Assembly: GCA_036346275.1 (NCBI GenBank)
Contig: CM070721.1
Location: 8,692,452-8,756,451 of the forward strand
Source of the DNA: Otatea glauca
Lineage: Eukaryota > Streptophyta > Magnoliopsida > Poales > Poaceae
Length of the DNA: 64,000 bases
Direction: 5' to 3'
This document shows positions 21,770 through 33,947 of the stretch, piece after piece. The notes below the pieces were generated by a model. That model worked only from the letters and a program-made list of their open reading frames with translations, searched no databases and was not told where the DNA came from. The position numbers and the translations under genes were made by a program. Each line of letters begins with the position of its first letter. Within the stretch, counting starts at the first letter, position 1.

Positions 21770-24000
21770 TTAGATTTTTCCTTTTGGTACCCAAACTTGT
21801 TTAGGTCCGCGCACGTTAGTGACAAGAGACTTTGGAACCCAAATAGATCGCACATGAGAGGCATAGTTGGGTTTACGCCCAATATGATGAGCAACTACAT
21901 GACCAAGGTTAGTTCTTTTAAGGACATAAGATGCAAAGAAAGTAGCATGATCCTTATGATTAGAATTTCTTTTGCTTTTGACAAAGTGAATAGGCTCATT
22001 CAACGGGGCAATTACAATGTGATTCTTTTTTCCCTTGGGTGTTGTATACCCAAGCCCATGCTTCATAGGGTTATCTTGACGCTTACCAAGAAACTCCTCT
22101 AATCCTTTGCTAGCCTTATAGGACTTTTGAAGTCCATCTTCAAGCATTTCCTTGAGCTTCTCATTTTCATGAGCCAACACTTGCAAGCTCTCAAGGTTAG
22201 TGGCACAAGTATCAACATTAATATTATAGCATCTAGCACATCCATTGCTAGTAGAAGGATATGAGAAATTGGAGTCACCCATCAAGGAGTTAGAATTGCT
22301 ATTCAAGTGATCAACAAGCTTCACTTCAAGAGTCTTGCAAGCATCCTTTGCTTTGGCAAGTTCCTCTACGAGTGAAGCATTGGTGATCACAAGACTAGCA
22401 AGCTCGGATTTAGTCATTTTTGAACTTTTGACCAACTCTTCAAACTTTATCCTTTCATTACTTAGGCCCTTCTCTAGCTCGAGGTTTTTCTCTTTTTCAA
22501 GTATTAGCAAATCCTCTTGAGCTTCGAGAGTAGCCTCTTTTTGCTCAATGGTTTCCTCCAACTTCTCAATATCTTTTAAAAGTAAATCTAATTTTTGAAC
22601 ATCAAAATCTTTCATGGACTTAAATGCACTTTCATCGTCACTAACGTCATCGCTATCATCTATGCATGAGTTTACAATTGAAGGAGATGTTGTTTTGATT
22701 AATACCTTGCGCCCCTTGGCCATGAGGCACATTTGAGCGTCTTCATCGTCATCGCTCAAGTTGTCGAAGAGGCCCTTCTTCGTTGTTGAGGAGGGAGACA
22801 TGGCGATGGCGACGGAAGCAACTCCTTCTTCTTCGTCGGAATCGGAGCTTGAGTCGGAGTTGGAGTTTGAATCCCACTCTTCTCCTATGTGAGCTTGTCC
22901 CTTGTGCTTGAAGTGTTTAAACTTCTTACTCCTTTCCTTGTCCTTGCCCCGGTATTTATCCTTCTTGTATGGCTTGTCTTCCTTCTTTTCTTTTTGGGGG
23001 CATTCGGCGATGAAATGACCGGCTTCCCCACACTCATAGCACTTTCTTGTTGAGTGTCTTCCTCTTGATTTGTTCCATTGATTTTTGGAGTAGCTCCCCG
23101 GTTTATAGCCCTTTTTCTTGAGGAATTTATTGAATCTTCTTACGAGGAAGGCCATATCATCATTGGTCAAGGGGCCACTCTCCTCATCATCGCTTGTACT
23201 TTCTTCAACTTCCGGTGCAATCCTCACGGCTTTCAAGGCGATACCTTTCTTCTTTCCTGACTTGAGTTCTTCTACCACCTCCGCTTCCTTGATCATCATC
23301 TCATCCATCATTAGCCTCCCAATAACATCATGGGGAGAGAGAGTGTCGAAGTTGGGTCGGTCCCGGATGAGTTGCACCAAGTTGCGGTTGGTGGGAGTGA
23401 TCACTCGAAGAATGATTTTAACGACTGCTTTGTCGGTGAGTTCGGTACTTCCAAGACCCTTAGCTTGATTCACCAATACCATCAGGCGGTCGAACATCCT
23501 TGTATAAGATTCTCCTTTTTCTAGAGTGAATCGGCTTAGCTCACCAATAATGAGCTCAATCTTGGACTCACGGACGCTTGATATCCCTTCATGAGTAACC
23601 ATGAGTCTTTCCCAAATTGCTTTGGCATCTTCAAGTCCGTCGACTCGGTTAAACTCGGAATCGCTTAAAGCATTGAACAAGGCATTGACGGCCAAATCAT
23701 TGAAATGTTGAGCTTTCTTCTCTTCGGGAGTGAGCTTGCTTGGATCCATAGCATTAAAACCTGTTTCTACAATCTCCCAAATACACGGGTGAAGTGATCT
23801 CAAGTATATCTTCATTTTATGTTTCCATGCGGCATAGCGAGTACCATCAAAATGAGGTGCTCTACCGGATGACACGGAAACATAAGATCAAGAGCTTGAG
23901 ACTCAAGAGAAGGATACTCATAAGGAATTTCAACCCCTTTGCCGGAACCCGTGGCCTTTTCTTGGTCACGGATTTCGTCACTCTTCTCTATTAGCGACAT
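21770..24000 (-). pseudogene. copia gag polyprotein, one frameshift near the start
   Basis: The main frame (23875 to 21770, 701 codons) has a UBN2-type gag domain (residues about 8-200: HFDGTRYAAWK, IWERL, ESYTRMFDRL). A CCHC zinc knuckle CYECGEAGHFIAEC follows at about residues 279-292, then a Lys-rich and acidic Ser region and a long coiled-coil-like Glu/Lys/Leu region (about 420-530). The true start is the ATG at 24000 (MSLIEKSDEIRDQEKATGSG), 50 bp inside the PBS. That frame joins the main frame by a shift near 23876-23885. Apart from this, gag is open to its C-terminus, the best-preserved gene in the window. Confidence 0.93.
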
Positions 24001-24041
24001 CTTGATTCTCCAAGCGGTTAAACCAAATTATGGAGAATTAG

Positions 24042-24053
24042 GCTCTGATACCA
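24042..24053 (-). other. PBS complementary to initiator tRNA-Met
   Basis: The minus strand reads TGGTATCAGAGC two bases after the LTR end (TTTCA). This is the standard plant copia PBS. Confidence 0.92.
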
Positions 24054-24055
24054 AT

Positions 24056-25510
24056 TGAAAGGACATGAGATGTAGCCTAGACGGGGGGGGGGGGTGAATA
24101 GGCGGATTAAAAATTGCGATCAAATAAAAACTCCGAGGGCCTCAACCGGAATGTCAAGGTATATAACCCGGATACTCCGGATTATCCGGACTGTCCGGGT
24201 TAAGTGGTTCGGATACTCCGGATTGAAGATCTCGAAGAGAGATATTAAATCCCTGCAATATTTCGACAATCTACTTGAATACAAAAGATCTTAATGATGT
24301 CAGGTACCTGAGAGTATAGTAGATCTGAAGTCACAAGCAACAAGAGAGTAGATCGGGTCTTCCAAAGGTCTACCACAATAAACTCAAACAAGAACTTAAC
24401 CAAGAACACAAAGACAAAGATTTTTTACCCGAAGTTCGGATTATTGAAGGGAATCCTACGTCTCCGTTGAGGAGGCACAAAGCCCGGGTCCCTCTTGACC
24501 ACTATCCTCCCGGTGTTGCACAAAGCACTCGCCGGTCTTCACTTCTTGCCTCTTTCCTTTCGGAGGCGAGACTTGCTTTCACAAACTCCCGGGGCTTACC
24601 ACACCGAGATTTGGAAGCTCCCGGTGACTCCTTGCCGTCTAGGAGCCCTTCAAACTCCAAGAGTAACAAATACTTCGCGAAAACAACTTGGAGGATGAAA
24701 CTTGTGCTCAAGTATGAAAGATGCAAGAACTAGTTACTCAAATCCACTCCTTTCTCTCAAAAGAATCAAATCTATCAAAAACTTCAAGGAGAGAAAGGGG
24801 ATTTTGGCTCAAGAGAGAGAATGAATGATTTTGAATGAGCAAGTGAAATTAATGGAGCTACCAAGTTAGGTGGAGTGTGATGGCTTATATAGGTGCTCCA
24901 AAATCCAGCTGTTGGGGGTGAGCTGCGCTCAACCCGGAGACTCCGGATTTACAAGCCGGAGACTCCGGATTGGGAAGAATATAGAGTCACCGAGACGGCT
25001 AACCCGGATACTCCGGATAAAAACCCGGAGACTCCAGATAAAAACCCGGAGACTCCGGATTAATTAACCCGGAGTGTTTGGATGCTCCGGACTGTTCAGG
25101 GAGGGCAACCGAGAGTCCCAACCCGGAGAGTCCGGACATAAATCCGGATACTCCGGGTTGGCCCATTCGGCCAGAAGAGTTCATTTTGTCCGAAAGAAGG
25201 GTTTTAGAGTATTTATGCGATGCAACTTTTATCCTTGAGCACACGTATATCCTAAAAGTGATTTCCCGTTGTATCCCTCTTAATAGTACGGCTATCCTTA
25301 GACTCAAAATAAAAAATAAAAAAGGAAAACTTTACAACGAGTCTTGATGCCGTCTTCAAAAATAATTTTAGACTCTTCTGTGATCTTTAACTTGCCTTTT
25401 CTAGGATGATATTGCTTCAACCTCTGCACAAATTCTCATTTAGACATTAGTTCTTCAATTGTGTTGCCATCTATCACCAAAACTTCTTAAGGGGCCTAGA
25501 TGCACTTTCA
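24056..25510 (-). repeat. 5' LTR of element A, also 3' LTR of the tandem partial element
   Basis: Bounded by TG next to the PBS on the left and by TTTCA followed by a polypurine tract (on the minus strand) at 25511-25526 on the right. It is nearly identical to 14286-15693, but it has extra palindrome units near 24940-25050 and several single-base deletions near 24125-24160. Having a PBS on one side and a PPT on the other shows that it serves two internal regions. Confidence 0.92.
24932..25160. repeat. expanded CCGGAnnnTCCGG cluster in the shared LTR
   Basis: It contains the cluster 2 copies plus two additional units of about 20-22 bp relative to 15163-15343. One unit has mutated to CCGGAGACTCCAG. 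Confidence 0.85.
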
Positions 25511-25956
25511 ATCTCCCCCTTTTTGGTGTATTGATGACAACACAATTTAAAGATCTTTAAAATGGAATAAACAAATATATAAAACTATAAATAGAGAGCA
25601 AAACATACAGAGAGGCTCCCCCTACATGTATGCTCAAAAGAAAATTTAAAGGAGCTCCCCTTGTATTCTTGCAATCAAGGGATCAACAATCAGAAAGATT
25701 AGATCAATTTGCAATAGAGAATATAAACGATATCATCCAACTATTAGAAATGACATATTTGACAAAGATGCATAAGCAAACAAAAGCAACCATAGTAGCA
25801 CATAGCACACATAGAACAAGAGCAAACAACCATAGTAGCACAAACACAACTAACAAGGGTAGCACAAACACAAATAACAAGGGCTGCGACGCTAAGGATC
25901 TAAAACACTCCCCCTTTGGCATCAAGACACCGAAAAAGGGAAGCGCTAGAAGGAAA

Positions 25957-27517
25957 TCACTCGTCGTCGCCCGAAGGTTGAGAGGCTTCGTCTTCACTGT
26001 CATCGCTGCTCCCACTGCCACTGCCTTGAGCTACTGAGGGATGAATGCCAAAGAGTCGCTGAGTGGCTGAATTTGCAGAAGGCCCACTGGAAGACTCCTC
26101 CGACTCACTGGCAGGTATCTCCTCGCCGTGTTGACGGCGATAAGCCCGAAAGTCTCGGCGATGCTCTCGAAGCTCCTGCCGGGTCTCTTTGACCTGAGTG
26201 GATAAGTCTTGGCAAAGACAGAAGATAGACTTGAGCATTCTCTTGAGAGTACTCCGGCTAGTGGAAGGGGAACCTAGAGCTGAAGAAGAAGCTGGTCGAG
26301 GAGCCGAAGAGCTGGCATGAGGAGGTCGACTACCAGTCCGCCTACCAGCTCGGGCACTCGGGGCTGCTGGAGCTGCTGGAGCAGAGGGGGGTCGAACCTT
26401 GTAGGAGAGGTGCTCCACATCCTTCACAAAATTAAGGCCAGTGACATGATCTACTAGAGCCATGATAAAAGGTGCATACCCGCAGCTACTCACATTGCTC
26501 ATCGCATTGTGGTGAATGGCCTCCCAAATGAAATCCATAACATCAAACCCATGAGTGCGCTCCACTAGGTGAAAGAGCAAGCTGCGACCATAAGAGTTTA
26601 TGGAAGACGCATCACCTTCCTTGGGCCAAAGAGAGACTCTGAGGATCCTGAGTAGAACTGATGGTACCTCTTTCAGGCCCTTAGTGTTCCAACCACAAAA
26701 TGCTGAGAAGGATCATACAAATCCTCTAGCTGGCAGGGAGATATGGCATTTCTGGCATGAAGCTTGGCATCCCCGTCGTCTGTCATCAGGTGCAATACTC
26801 GAGCAAAAGTCCTCTTGGTGGCTACATACCATATCCCATCTGTCATCCACCATATGGCTTCCTTTGTCTTGTCAAAGTACAGAGTTGAGTAAAACTGCAT
26901 GATGACTTCATCATTCCAAGTGTAGCAGAAACTCATTATGTCCTTCACCTGATGGCGCTCACAGATTTGAATAATTTCATTAAAGGTTGAATTTTGAAGA
27001 TCTGCCATGTAGGCCCAATCAATGGTCTTCATCTTTATCACAGAGTGCTCTAGAGGAAAGAGAACTGACCCATAGTAGTCGGTGAAATCATTCCAAAATC
27101 GCTTGTCCACATACTCATCTTGATGCAACTCGGTGGATCCTTGTTTCTGTTCTCGACTATTGCTTTGCCTTTTCCTGACCCAACTCTATAATCAATTGGG
27201 CGCGGTCGACTCGTCTAACCTGGATAATTCCATACGGGCCGGCTTTTTACTAAAGGACCTATCACCACCCGAGCTGCCTGATGGTTCTTTCTCTTCTGCT
27301 CTCTTAGTCTTGCATGAGTGTCGGCGGGATGCTCGTCAGGATTGGCTTGAGGAGCTGGGGTTTGAGGAGCATGAGTTGATCCGCTAGCCCTTCCACTGAC
27401 TTTCTTCACTGAATGTCTTTGCTTCTTGGAGGCGAGGCCCGCTAGGGATGAAGAGCCGGGGATATCAACCCCAGATGTGCGCTTGCCGGAGCCAGAACCA
27501 TCTTGAGAAGAAGCCAT
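25957..27517 (-). pseudogene. SIRE-type extra ORF after pol (better copy)
   Basis: It starts at ATG 27517 (MASSQDGSGSGKRTSG) in a Ser-rich segment. A stop near 27215 and a frame change lead to 26673-27128, which holds the DEYVDKRFW, KMKTIDWAYMADLQ and WWMTDGIWY motifs. Another shift near 26670 leads to 25957-26580, with DFIWEAIHHNAM and CGYAPFIMALVDHV, then a Ser/Pro/Ala-rich part, an Arg/Glu-rich helix and a very acidic C-terminus. The composition suggests an intracellular or nuclear protein. Its biochemical role is unknown. The motif set resembles the putative plant transposon protein family. Confidence 0.72.
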
Positions 27518-28385
27518 CTAGAGGAGCCAAAGAAAGAGATGAACAAGATAAATGTGTAAAAGTATAGATAGCAACTTAAGCGTTTAGGCCGAGCAGCACA
27601 ACCCGGAGACTCCGGTGATTTTTATCCGGAGTGTCCGGACAATCCGGAGACTCCGGATATATCACCCGGACACTCCGGGTTGTTCAGCGTCAACCCTAAA
27701 AACCTAACATTGCGAATCCATCTAACTTACAAAGACCTCATTCAAAGGGATTGATCTAGAGTGAAAAGGGGTCTATCTAGGCAACCCATTTCACGGCAAA
27801 TCAAAGACCAAAAGATCAAAGAAAGATATAGATGAGAAGAACTTACCGAGCGAGATGGAATCGAGTGAGAAGATCAATCCAAAGGGTTTCCCGAGATGGG
27901 GAGAAGCAATTTGAGGCCTCCAGAAGGTGGGGAATCCACGATAAAAAGAAGAATGGGTGAGAGGCGAAGGCTAGGGCGACGTGGAGAAGAAGTTTGAGGA
28001 AAAAGAAAGGGATGCGAGAGAGAAAAGGAATTCCCACAGGGAGGTTATAGGAGGCAAGACCTCAACCCTGATACTCGGTTTAAGTCCGGATACTCGGGTA
28101 ATCCGAATAGTCCGGATGAAAATCCCGAGTGTCGGATTGAGGTCCTCGGAGACAACACTAGATGTGCAAGGAATGAACTTTAGATGGCTTAGGGCAAGAG
28201 AAGAAAAGATCTTGGGGCCTTACACACTAAGTGACTAGCGAACAATCGAGCAACCAAGCTATAGTAACATAGTATAGGCCAAATTCACAGATCAAGGAAT
28301 TCGAGCAACACAGGAAAGGTCAGAGAAAAAGATCAAAAAGGTTTATCAGAAAACATCTGGCAAACAACAATCAATTTTGCATATT

Positions 28386-28800
28386 TCACGCCAAATTACG
28401 AGAGTCTAGAATATTCAGCCCACTCCTCATATCACAAAATCTTTTCTCATCAAGAGGCTTGGTGAAAATATCGGCTAATTGATCATTTGTGCTCACATGT
28501 TGAATATCAATGTCGCCTTTGGTAGAATGGTCTCTCAAGAAGTGGTGGCAAATATCGATATGCTTTGTACGAGAGTGTTGAACGGGATTGTTTGCTATTT
28601 TTATGGCGCTCTCATTATCACACAAGAGTGGTACATAGTTATAGGTAAGGCCATAATCATTCAGGGTTTGTCTCATCCAAAGCAATTGAGCACAACAACT
28701 CCCGGCCGCTATATACTCGGCCGGTGTGGATAGGCTACTCTTGAATTTTGTTTCTTAGAGGACCAGAGACAAGAGATCTTCCTAAAATTGACACGTTCCC
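28386..28800 (-). pseudogene. copia RNase H, truncated
   Basis: Frame 28386-28685 matches the RNase H C-terminus of element A (CDNESAIKIANNP, RTKHIDI, ADIFTKPLDEKRF). Upstream (28690-28800) the sequence loses several single bases relative to element A, so the frame is lost before the element ends at 28896. Confidence 0.88.
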
Positions 28801-28896
28801 GAGGTGCTCTTTCTATCCACTTTGCAACCGGCATAGTCTGCATCGGAATAGCCTACTAACTCAAAGGATGATCCTTTTGGATACCAAAGCCCAAAA

Positions 28897-29361
28897 GTAA
28901 GAACTTGTTATAGAAAATAGGTGTGATTTTGGGTTGCATGATATTACAATTCTTGCATTTTAATCAATTATATATATATTCAATTTATTAGAATTATATA
29001 TTTTTATTCTTATAATATCGAATTCAGGATACAAAAATTGTTTGAATTAATAGAGCTTTTCATGAATATATTTTTTGTATGCATATATGAATATATTTAC
29101 ATATATGTATACACACACATTTATATATGTGCGCATATGTACACATGCGGTTGCACATGAAACTTATAATCTTTTGCAGATTTTAGGACTAAGCACATAT
29201 GACATATTGTTGATTATTTATGAATGCTTAAATTAACATATTAGTTTATTGAAATAAAATTTCTATATACTACTATTAGTTGCATTTACTTACATATATT
29301 GGTATATATTCTTTACACTAGATCATGACCTATTATGGAACTGATTCAAACAAAATTTATC
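28897..29361. other. AT-rich spacer, no gene seen
   Basis: Contains alternating TATATATG/CACACA short repeats near 29095-29135. No frame or element end is recognised. Confidence 0.55.
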
Positions 29362-30274
29362 TGTAACATCCCGAAAATTCTAAATAATAAAAATAGAAAT
29401 ATAAAAATTTAGAAAATGTAATGGAATATAATTTTTAATTAGAATGTTAAGAATGAACTAAAATATTATCTTCTATTTCAATATCTTGAAATCCAACCAT
29501 AATAAAAGGATAAGTTACAAAATAAAAATTCAAATCAAACAAAATATGAAAATAAGTTGGAAATAAAAATTTACATTGAAATTTCAATTAATCTAAAATT
29601 TTATTGAATTTTGGTTCTTAGGAGAATCTTTAAATGTACTAATTTCATTTTCTCTACAATACAAAACTTAAAGTACAACAAGCAAATAAAGTTCAACATT
29701 AAAATATATTTATTGATGATTTGTATGGATTTTTCTAAATTTTCTATGAGTTTTCTTGACTTGTTTTGATTATTGCTTAAAAGGAAAATTCCTTTTTCTA
29801 AACAATCAACCATTACTTAAGTAATAAGAAACGATTTGTAAAACAACAAAATAAGAAAATTTTCTGTAAAAATTCGTGGAGCTATCCAAAACACAAAATA
29901 TAATTTTAAAGTCATGACAAAATATTAAATGATGAAAAGAAAGGTAATTTAATGAAGTAGGACTAGTAATAGTAAAAATGTTAGAAATTAAATGTTCATA
30001 ATTTCGATGTGAAAATATTTATATTATCATTTACCTGGATAGAGTCATCTTCAGTAAACATATTAGGAGATATGTTTAGGTTTGATATTTATAAAATCAT
30101 CTTTAGGTTTGATATTTATAAAAATTCCAAAATAGAATTGTTAAAAATATAAGAATTAGATGGTCAGAATTTTATAAATAAAATATAAAATATATTAAAT
30201 AAAACTTTTTACCGAAGACTTATATGGACAATTGGAACTCCTATAAAAAGTTTCAAAAAGTTTTGATAAGATAT
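29362..30274 (+). mobile_element. long-LTR family fragment L3 (5' part)
   Basis: Starts TGTAACATCCCG and aligns first with 7474-7890 and then, without the intervening 0.9 kb, with 8819-9290 of L1. It is cut at AAGATAT by the start of L4. The continuation (AAACTTCTATAAAATTC in L1) is not found beyond L4. Confidence 0.85.
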
Positions 30275-31268
30275 TGTAATAGCCTAAAAAATTATAAAAT
30301 AAAGAAAAATGAATTAAAAATCTTTTATGTATTATTTATGAAATTTCTGAATTTTCTGGAATTATTGAATATTCTTTTGGCTTTTCTTTAATGCAAGAAA
30401 GTGAATTAAATAATATAGTAAATGGGAAAAGGCAAAAAGTAAAAATGCCAAGTCAACAAAAATTTACCAAAGTCATCAAAAAAATCTGAGTGCTCTCCAC
30501 AGCTCGGTTAAGTCGGTGGAAGAGCTGAATTAATTAAAATAATATTTAATCAAAGCAAATCATGTAAAAAGGAAATCAGGGCAAAATGGTAAAAGAATTT
30601 GGTAAACATATTTGAATCTATCATGACCTAATATTTTTACCTTGACGACATAAACACAGTGTCAACCTCCAGTAAAAATATCAAGAATTTACTAATTGAT
30701 TTTATAATTTTAAAAATTCAAAAACAGTGAAGAAATAAATTATAAAATAGTAATGTCAGAATTATTAAAAATACAATAATAGTAATTAAAATCTGAAATT
30801 TTTTCAGAAGGTGTATAATACCATTTCAGTCGCTGATAAAAAGTTTTGTAAAATAATCACTTAATTTAAATCACAAATTAAATAAAAATCCGAATGAACA
30901 GAACAGCAACAGCTGCATTGTCAGAATTATCTAAAAATATATACGCATAATAAATAGTGAAAATTTTATAGGAGTCTGATAATTCCCTTGCCGACATAGG
31001 GTAAAAATTTTATAAAATGTAGATTCGGTTTGACTGTCAAAATCTCCGTTTTATCCCGTTTTGTCTTGAGCCTTCGTCAGAGTTCTTTTCCCGCTCTTGC
31101 TGACATGTGGGCCCGGCTTGTCAGTCGGACAAGCCTGTCGGCAGCCACTGCCATCTGGCCCTCATGTGGCAGCCTCTCGCCCCGTTCTTCTTTCCCTCTC
31201 CCTGCTCTCTCTCCCGCGCAGAGACGCAAGTTCTTCTCGCACCCGCGCCCAAACCGCCTTCCCCTTGC

Positions 31269-31276
31269 TATATAAA
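31269..31276 (+). promoter_or_regulatory. TATA box of L4
   Basis: TATATAAA at the boundary between the AT-rich U3-like part and the GC-rich patch. Confidence 0.55.
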
Positions 31277-32642
31277 CCCCTCTCCTCTCGTCGCAATCAA
31301 CCTAGCTAGCCCCAGTGCAACCCGTTCCGCCGCTGCTTTGGTCATCGTCCCCAGCTCCGGCAAAACCCGAAGAAAGGGGAAATCTCGCATTTCACCGCCT
31401 CAAGCCATTCCAACCCAATTCCTTCGACCCGAAGCTTCCTTGTGCCTCCAGGAACTCGTCCACACCGTTGGTCCGAGCTCTTCTACCCCGGCGAGCCCCC
31501 GTGCCGTGCATTTTCTTTCGCCGCTGCCGCGCACGGTGAGATCTCTCCTCCGCCATCCATTCTTTGAACCAAAGCCGAAAATGGAACCCTTGTTGCTTAC
31601 TGATGCTCGCTCGAGTGATATTCAAGCTCAGGAAGGGCTAGTTCGCCGTGCCGCCGGCTAGCCGTGAGCACCTCCGCCCCTCGCCGGTGCCGACCGCCTT
31701 CCTGGCCACCTCCGGTCGCCGCGCCACCACCCAAACGTGTGCACGGGTCCACTGATGCTATTGGTGGAACCCATTCCGCCGCCGCGGTGATGGTTCCCCG
31801 TCGGCGAGCTCGCCTTGACCGTGCCTCTGCTTTGGGTCACCGCCAAGCGGGCCCGGTCTGTCAGCCGCTCGCGCCAAGCGCTGAGACTCGTCGCTGACGA
31901 ACGGGCCCGGTCGGTCAGCCTCTTGAGCAGAGCCGCGTCGCCGCCGCGGCCCCCACTGTCGGCCGCAGCGCAACGCAATCAGCGGGCCCGCGTGTCGACC
32001 GCGCCTCGCCGACACCGCCTCAAGACGTCGGCAAGACTGTGCGCGCGGCCGCCGCCAGATGGACCGGTCTGTGGCGCCTCGGTGTTCGGTCCAAAAAGGG
32101 AAAGCGCGTTTTCCCTCGCGAAAGCTTACTTTCCGTTTTCGGAAGTTTTCTGATTTTCTGTATTTTAGTAAACCTAGAATATTTAACCTTGAATATCTTT
32201 TGAATCACTTAGCCAAATTTGATGAAATAAATTTATAAATTCATCTAAAATCAGGTAGCTTCAGAATATTAAAAAATAATTCAGAATTGAATATTATTTG
32301 AATTTTGAATTTAAATTCAAAGGAAAAGTTAGAAATATGTCGTACATGAAAATTTTGCAAATGACCTCCAAATTTAGTAAAATAAATTTCATTAGAATCC
32401 TTGTAACCTCAGGAACCAGAATATGTAAAAATACTTAGGGTTTGTTATGAGAAAAATTCAAGTTATTAAATGGGTGGTAAATAATGCAATAATGGTTCCA
32501 ATAAAGTTAATCTTTAAATTGCAAAAGAGAACAAAATAATTCATGTAACCATTCCTGAAACTATGAAGTTATTTATTTGCATATTTCCATCTGATTTCTT
32601 TTTGACCTTTTTGAAATTTAGTATTTATTATATGTTGCCATA

Positions 32643-32714
32643 CGACGTGTAGAATCCGACGAACCCGGTGTGTTCGACGACCAGGAGTTCGAAGTCGAGG
32701 ATAATCAGCAAGGT
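32643..32714 (+). other. conserved short reading frame block in L4
   Basis: Reads RRVESDEPGVFDDQEFEVED and stays open to a consensus-like donor, CAAG/GTAAGC, at about 32712. Unlike L1, L5 and L6, it has no stop before the donor. The AG just before the block could be an acceptor. Confidence 0.5.
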
Positions 32715-33066
32715 AAGCAACCCCCTTTGATCATATTGAACCCAGTTTTATAAATGTTTTCATTAAATGTTTCACTGTATACTTTATTTTATTTAAGTCT
32801 GCTATATTTTGGGTATGGTAGTTGTACCAGTACTCTTATGGAACTTCCTTGATAAGTAAGAAATTGTGAACCTTGAAAACCCTAGAATAGCTTAGACATT
32901 GTTTAATATCAATATGGGTTACTCACATTTAGCGATATGCTTAGTCAAGGCTTAAATGAACATAAAACTGTGACATGATTAAAGACTTTGAGTATGAGAT
33001 TTAAATGGGTATGACCATTTTTGTGGCTGGTATTTTGGTTGGAAAAATAAAACTATGGTTTAGATG

Positions 33067-33135
33067 CGGGCAATTATTGGCAATAGCCGATTGTGCATGT
33101 CTTTGCACATAGCATAGGGTGGAGATTATTGCCCG
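33067..33135 (+). other. conserved stem-loop of the long-LTR family, L4 copy
   Basis: Outer stem CGGGCAAT (33067-33074) pairs with ATTGCCCG (33128-33135). The inner stem is TGTGCA/TGCACA. Both are perfect. Confidence 0.65.
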
Positions 33136-33947
33136 TGTCGAGTTAAGGACCGAACTATGGGTTGTTTTCAAGACAAGAACATTCATACAACCACAAGTGC
33201 TGGTATGGGATAGCTCTAACTTATTAAGTTGTTTAAAACTAGCTTTGCACTTGGAAGGCCGGAGTAGTACGAGCTGTTTCTTAATGAATTGCTCGACGGG
33301 ATGTCCACACCGAGGTGATCATGGATTAAACGTCTACCAATATAACAGTGTACGCCATACTGTGGGTAGTTCCATCATTTCTATGCTCTGAGTTCTTACG
33401 CCACATAATGGGTTTATCGTCACCGTGCTGGTGCAAAGTTAGGTTTAAAAAATGTAACAGTTATAACATGACTCTCTGCGGCACACCAAAGGAAGTGTGC
33501 TAATATCGATTGCTCAAAGAATCAGTCATGTCTTGTGGGTAAAGCTGTATACCTCTGCAGAGTGTAAAACTAATCGATTAGCCGCGTTCGCGGTCATGGA
33601 CACTTGGTAAAGTCATCACATAATTAGCAGGTTTGCTTATTTTCATAAAATATGGTTTCTACCATGTGTTAGTAATTTCCATTGTGTGTCGGTGGAAATG
33701 GTTTTGAATATGGTCGTTATACCCAAAGCATTTGTGATTTATTTATGCTTACATTCTATCACTTTCGGTATTAAATTGCTTTTATTCAAATTCCGTTTTG
33801 CAATCTATTATTCTGTATTTACATTCAAATTAGCTTTCTGCAAATTAACCATGATAAACCTTCCATTGAGATATCCAACATGTATTTTAGGTTTTGCATA
33901 AGTCTTGCGAGTACGTAAGTACTCAACTTGCCCATGTTGATATTTTT

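Larger units (their letters stand above)
14286..25510 (-). mobile_element. Ty1/copia SIRE/Maximus-type retrotransposon (element A)
   Basis: On the minus strand the order is 5' LTR (24056-25510), PBS for initiator tRNA-Met, gag, protease, integrase, RT/RNase H, extra ORF, polypurine tract (15694-15709) and 3' LTR (14286-15693). This gene order and the post-pol extra ORF are those of SIRE/Maximus. The two LTRs are nearly identical by eye, so insertion is recent relative to the other elements here. The outer end of the 3' LTR has TA where TG is expected. The 5' LTR is shared with a second partial element. Confidence 0.93.
25511..28896 (-). mobile_element. partial SIRE-type element in tandem (3' internal half)
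   Basis: A second copy of the region from the polypurine tract through the extra ORF, untranslated region and RNase H. It ends abruptly at 28896 inside RNase H, at the point matching about 19075 in element A. RT, integrase and gag of this copy are absent. Together with the shared LTR it makes a tandem, not a nested, arrangement. Confidence 0.92.

Noticed and set aside
24042..24053. tRNA gene suggested by TGGTATCAGAGC at 24042, 41097 and 54411
   Set aside because: Only the 12-base primer complement is present, next to LTR ends; there is no cloverleaf.
31030..32208. Overlapping frames on both strands in the GC-rich patch of L4
   Set aside because: Arg/Pro/Ser-rich in every frame, not conserved as protein in L1, L5 or L6; treated as transcribed LTR sequence.
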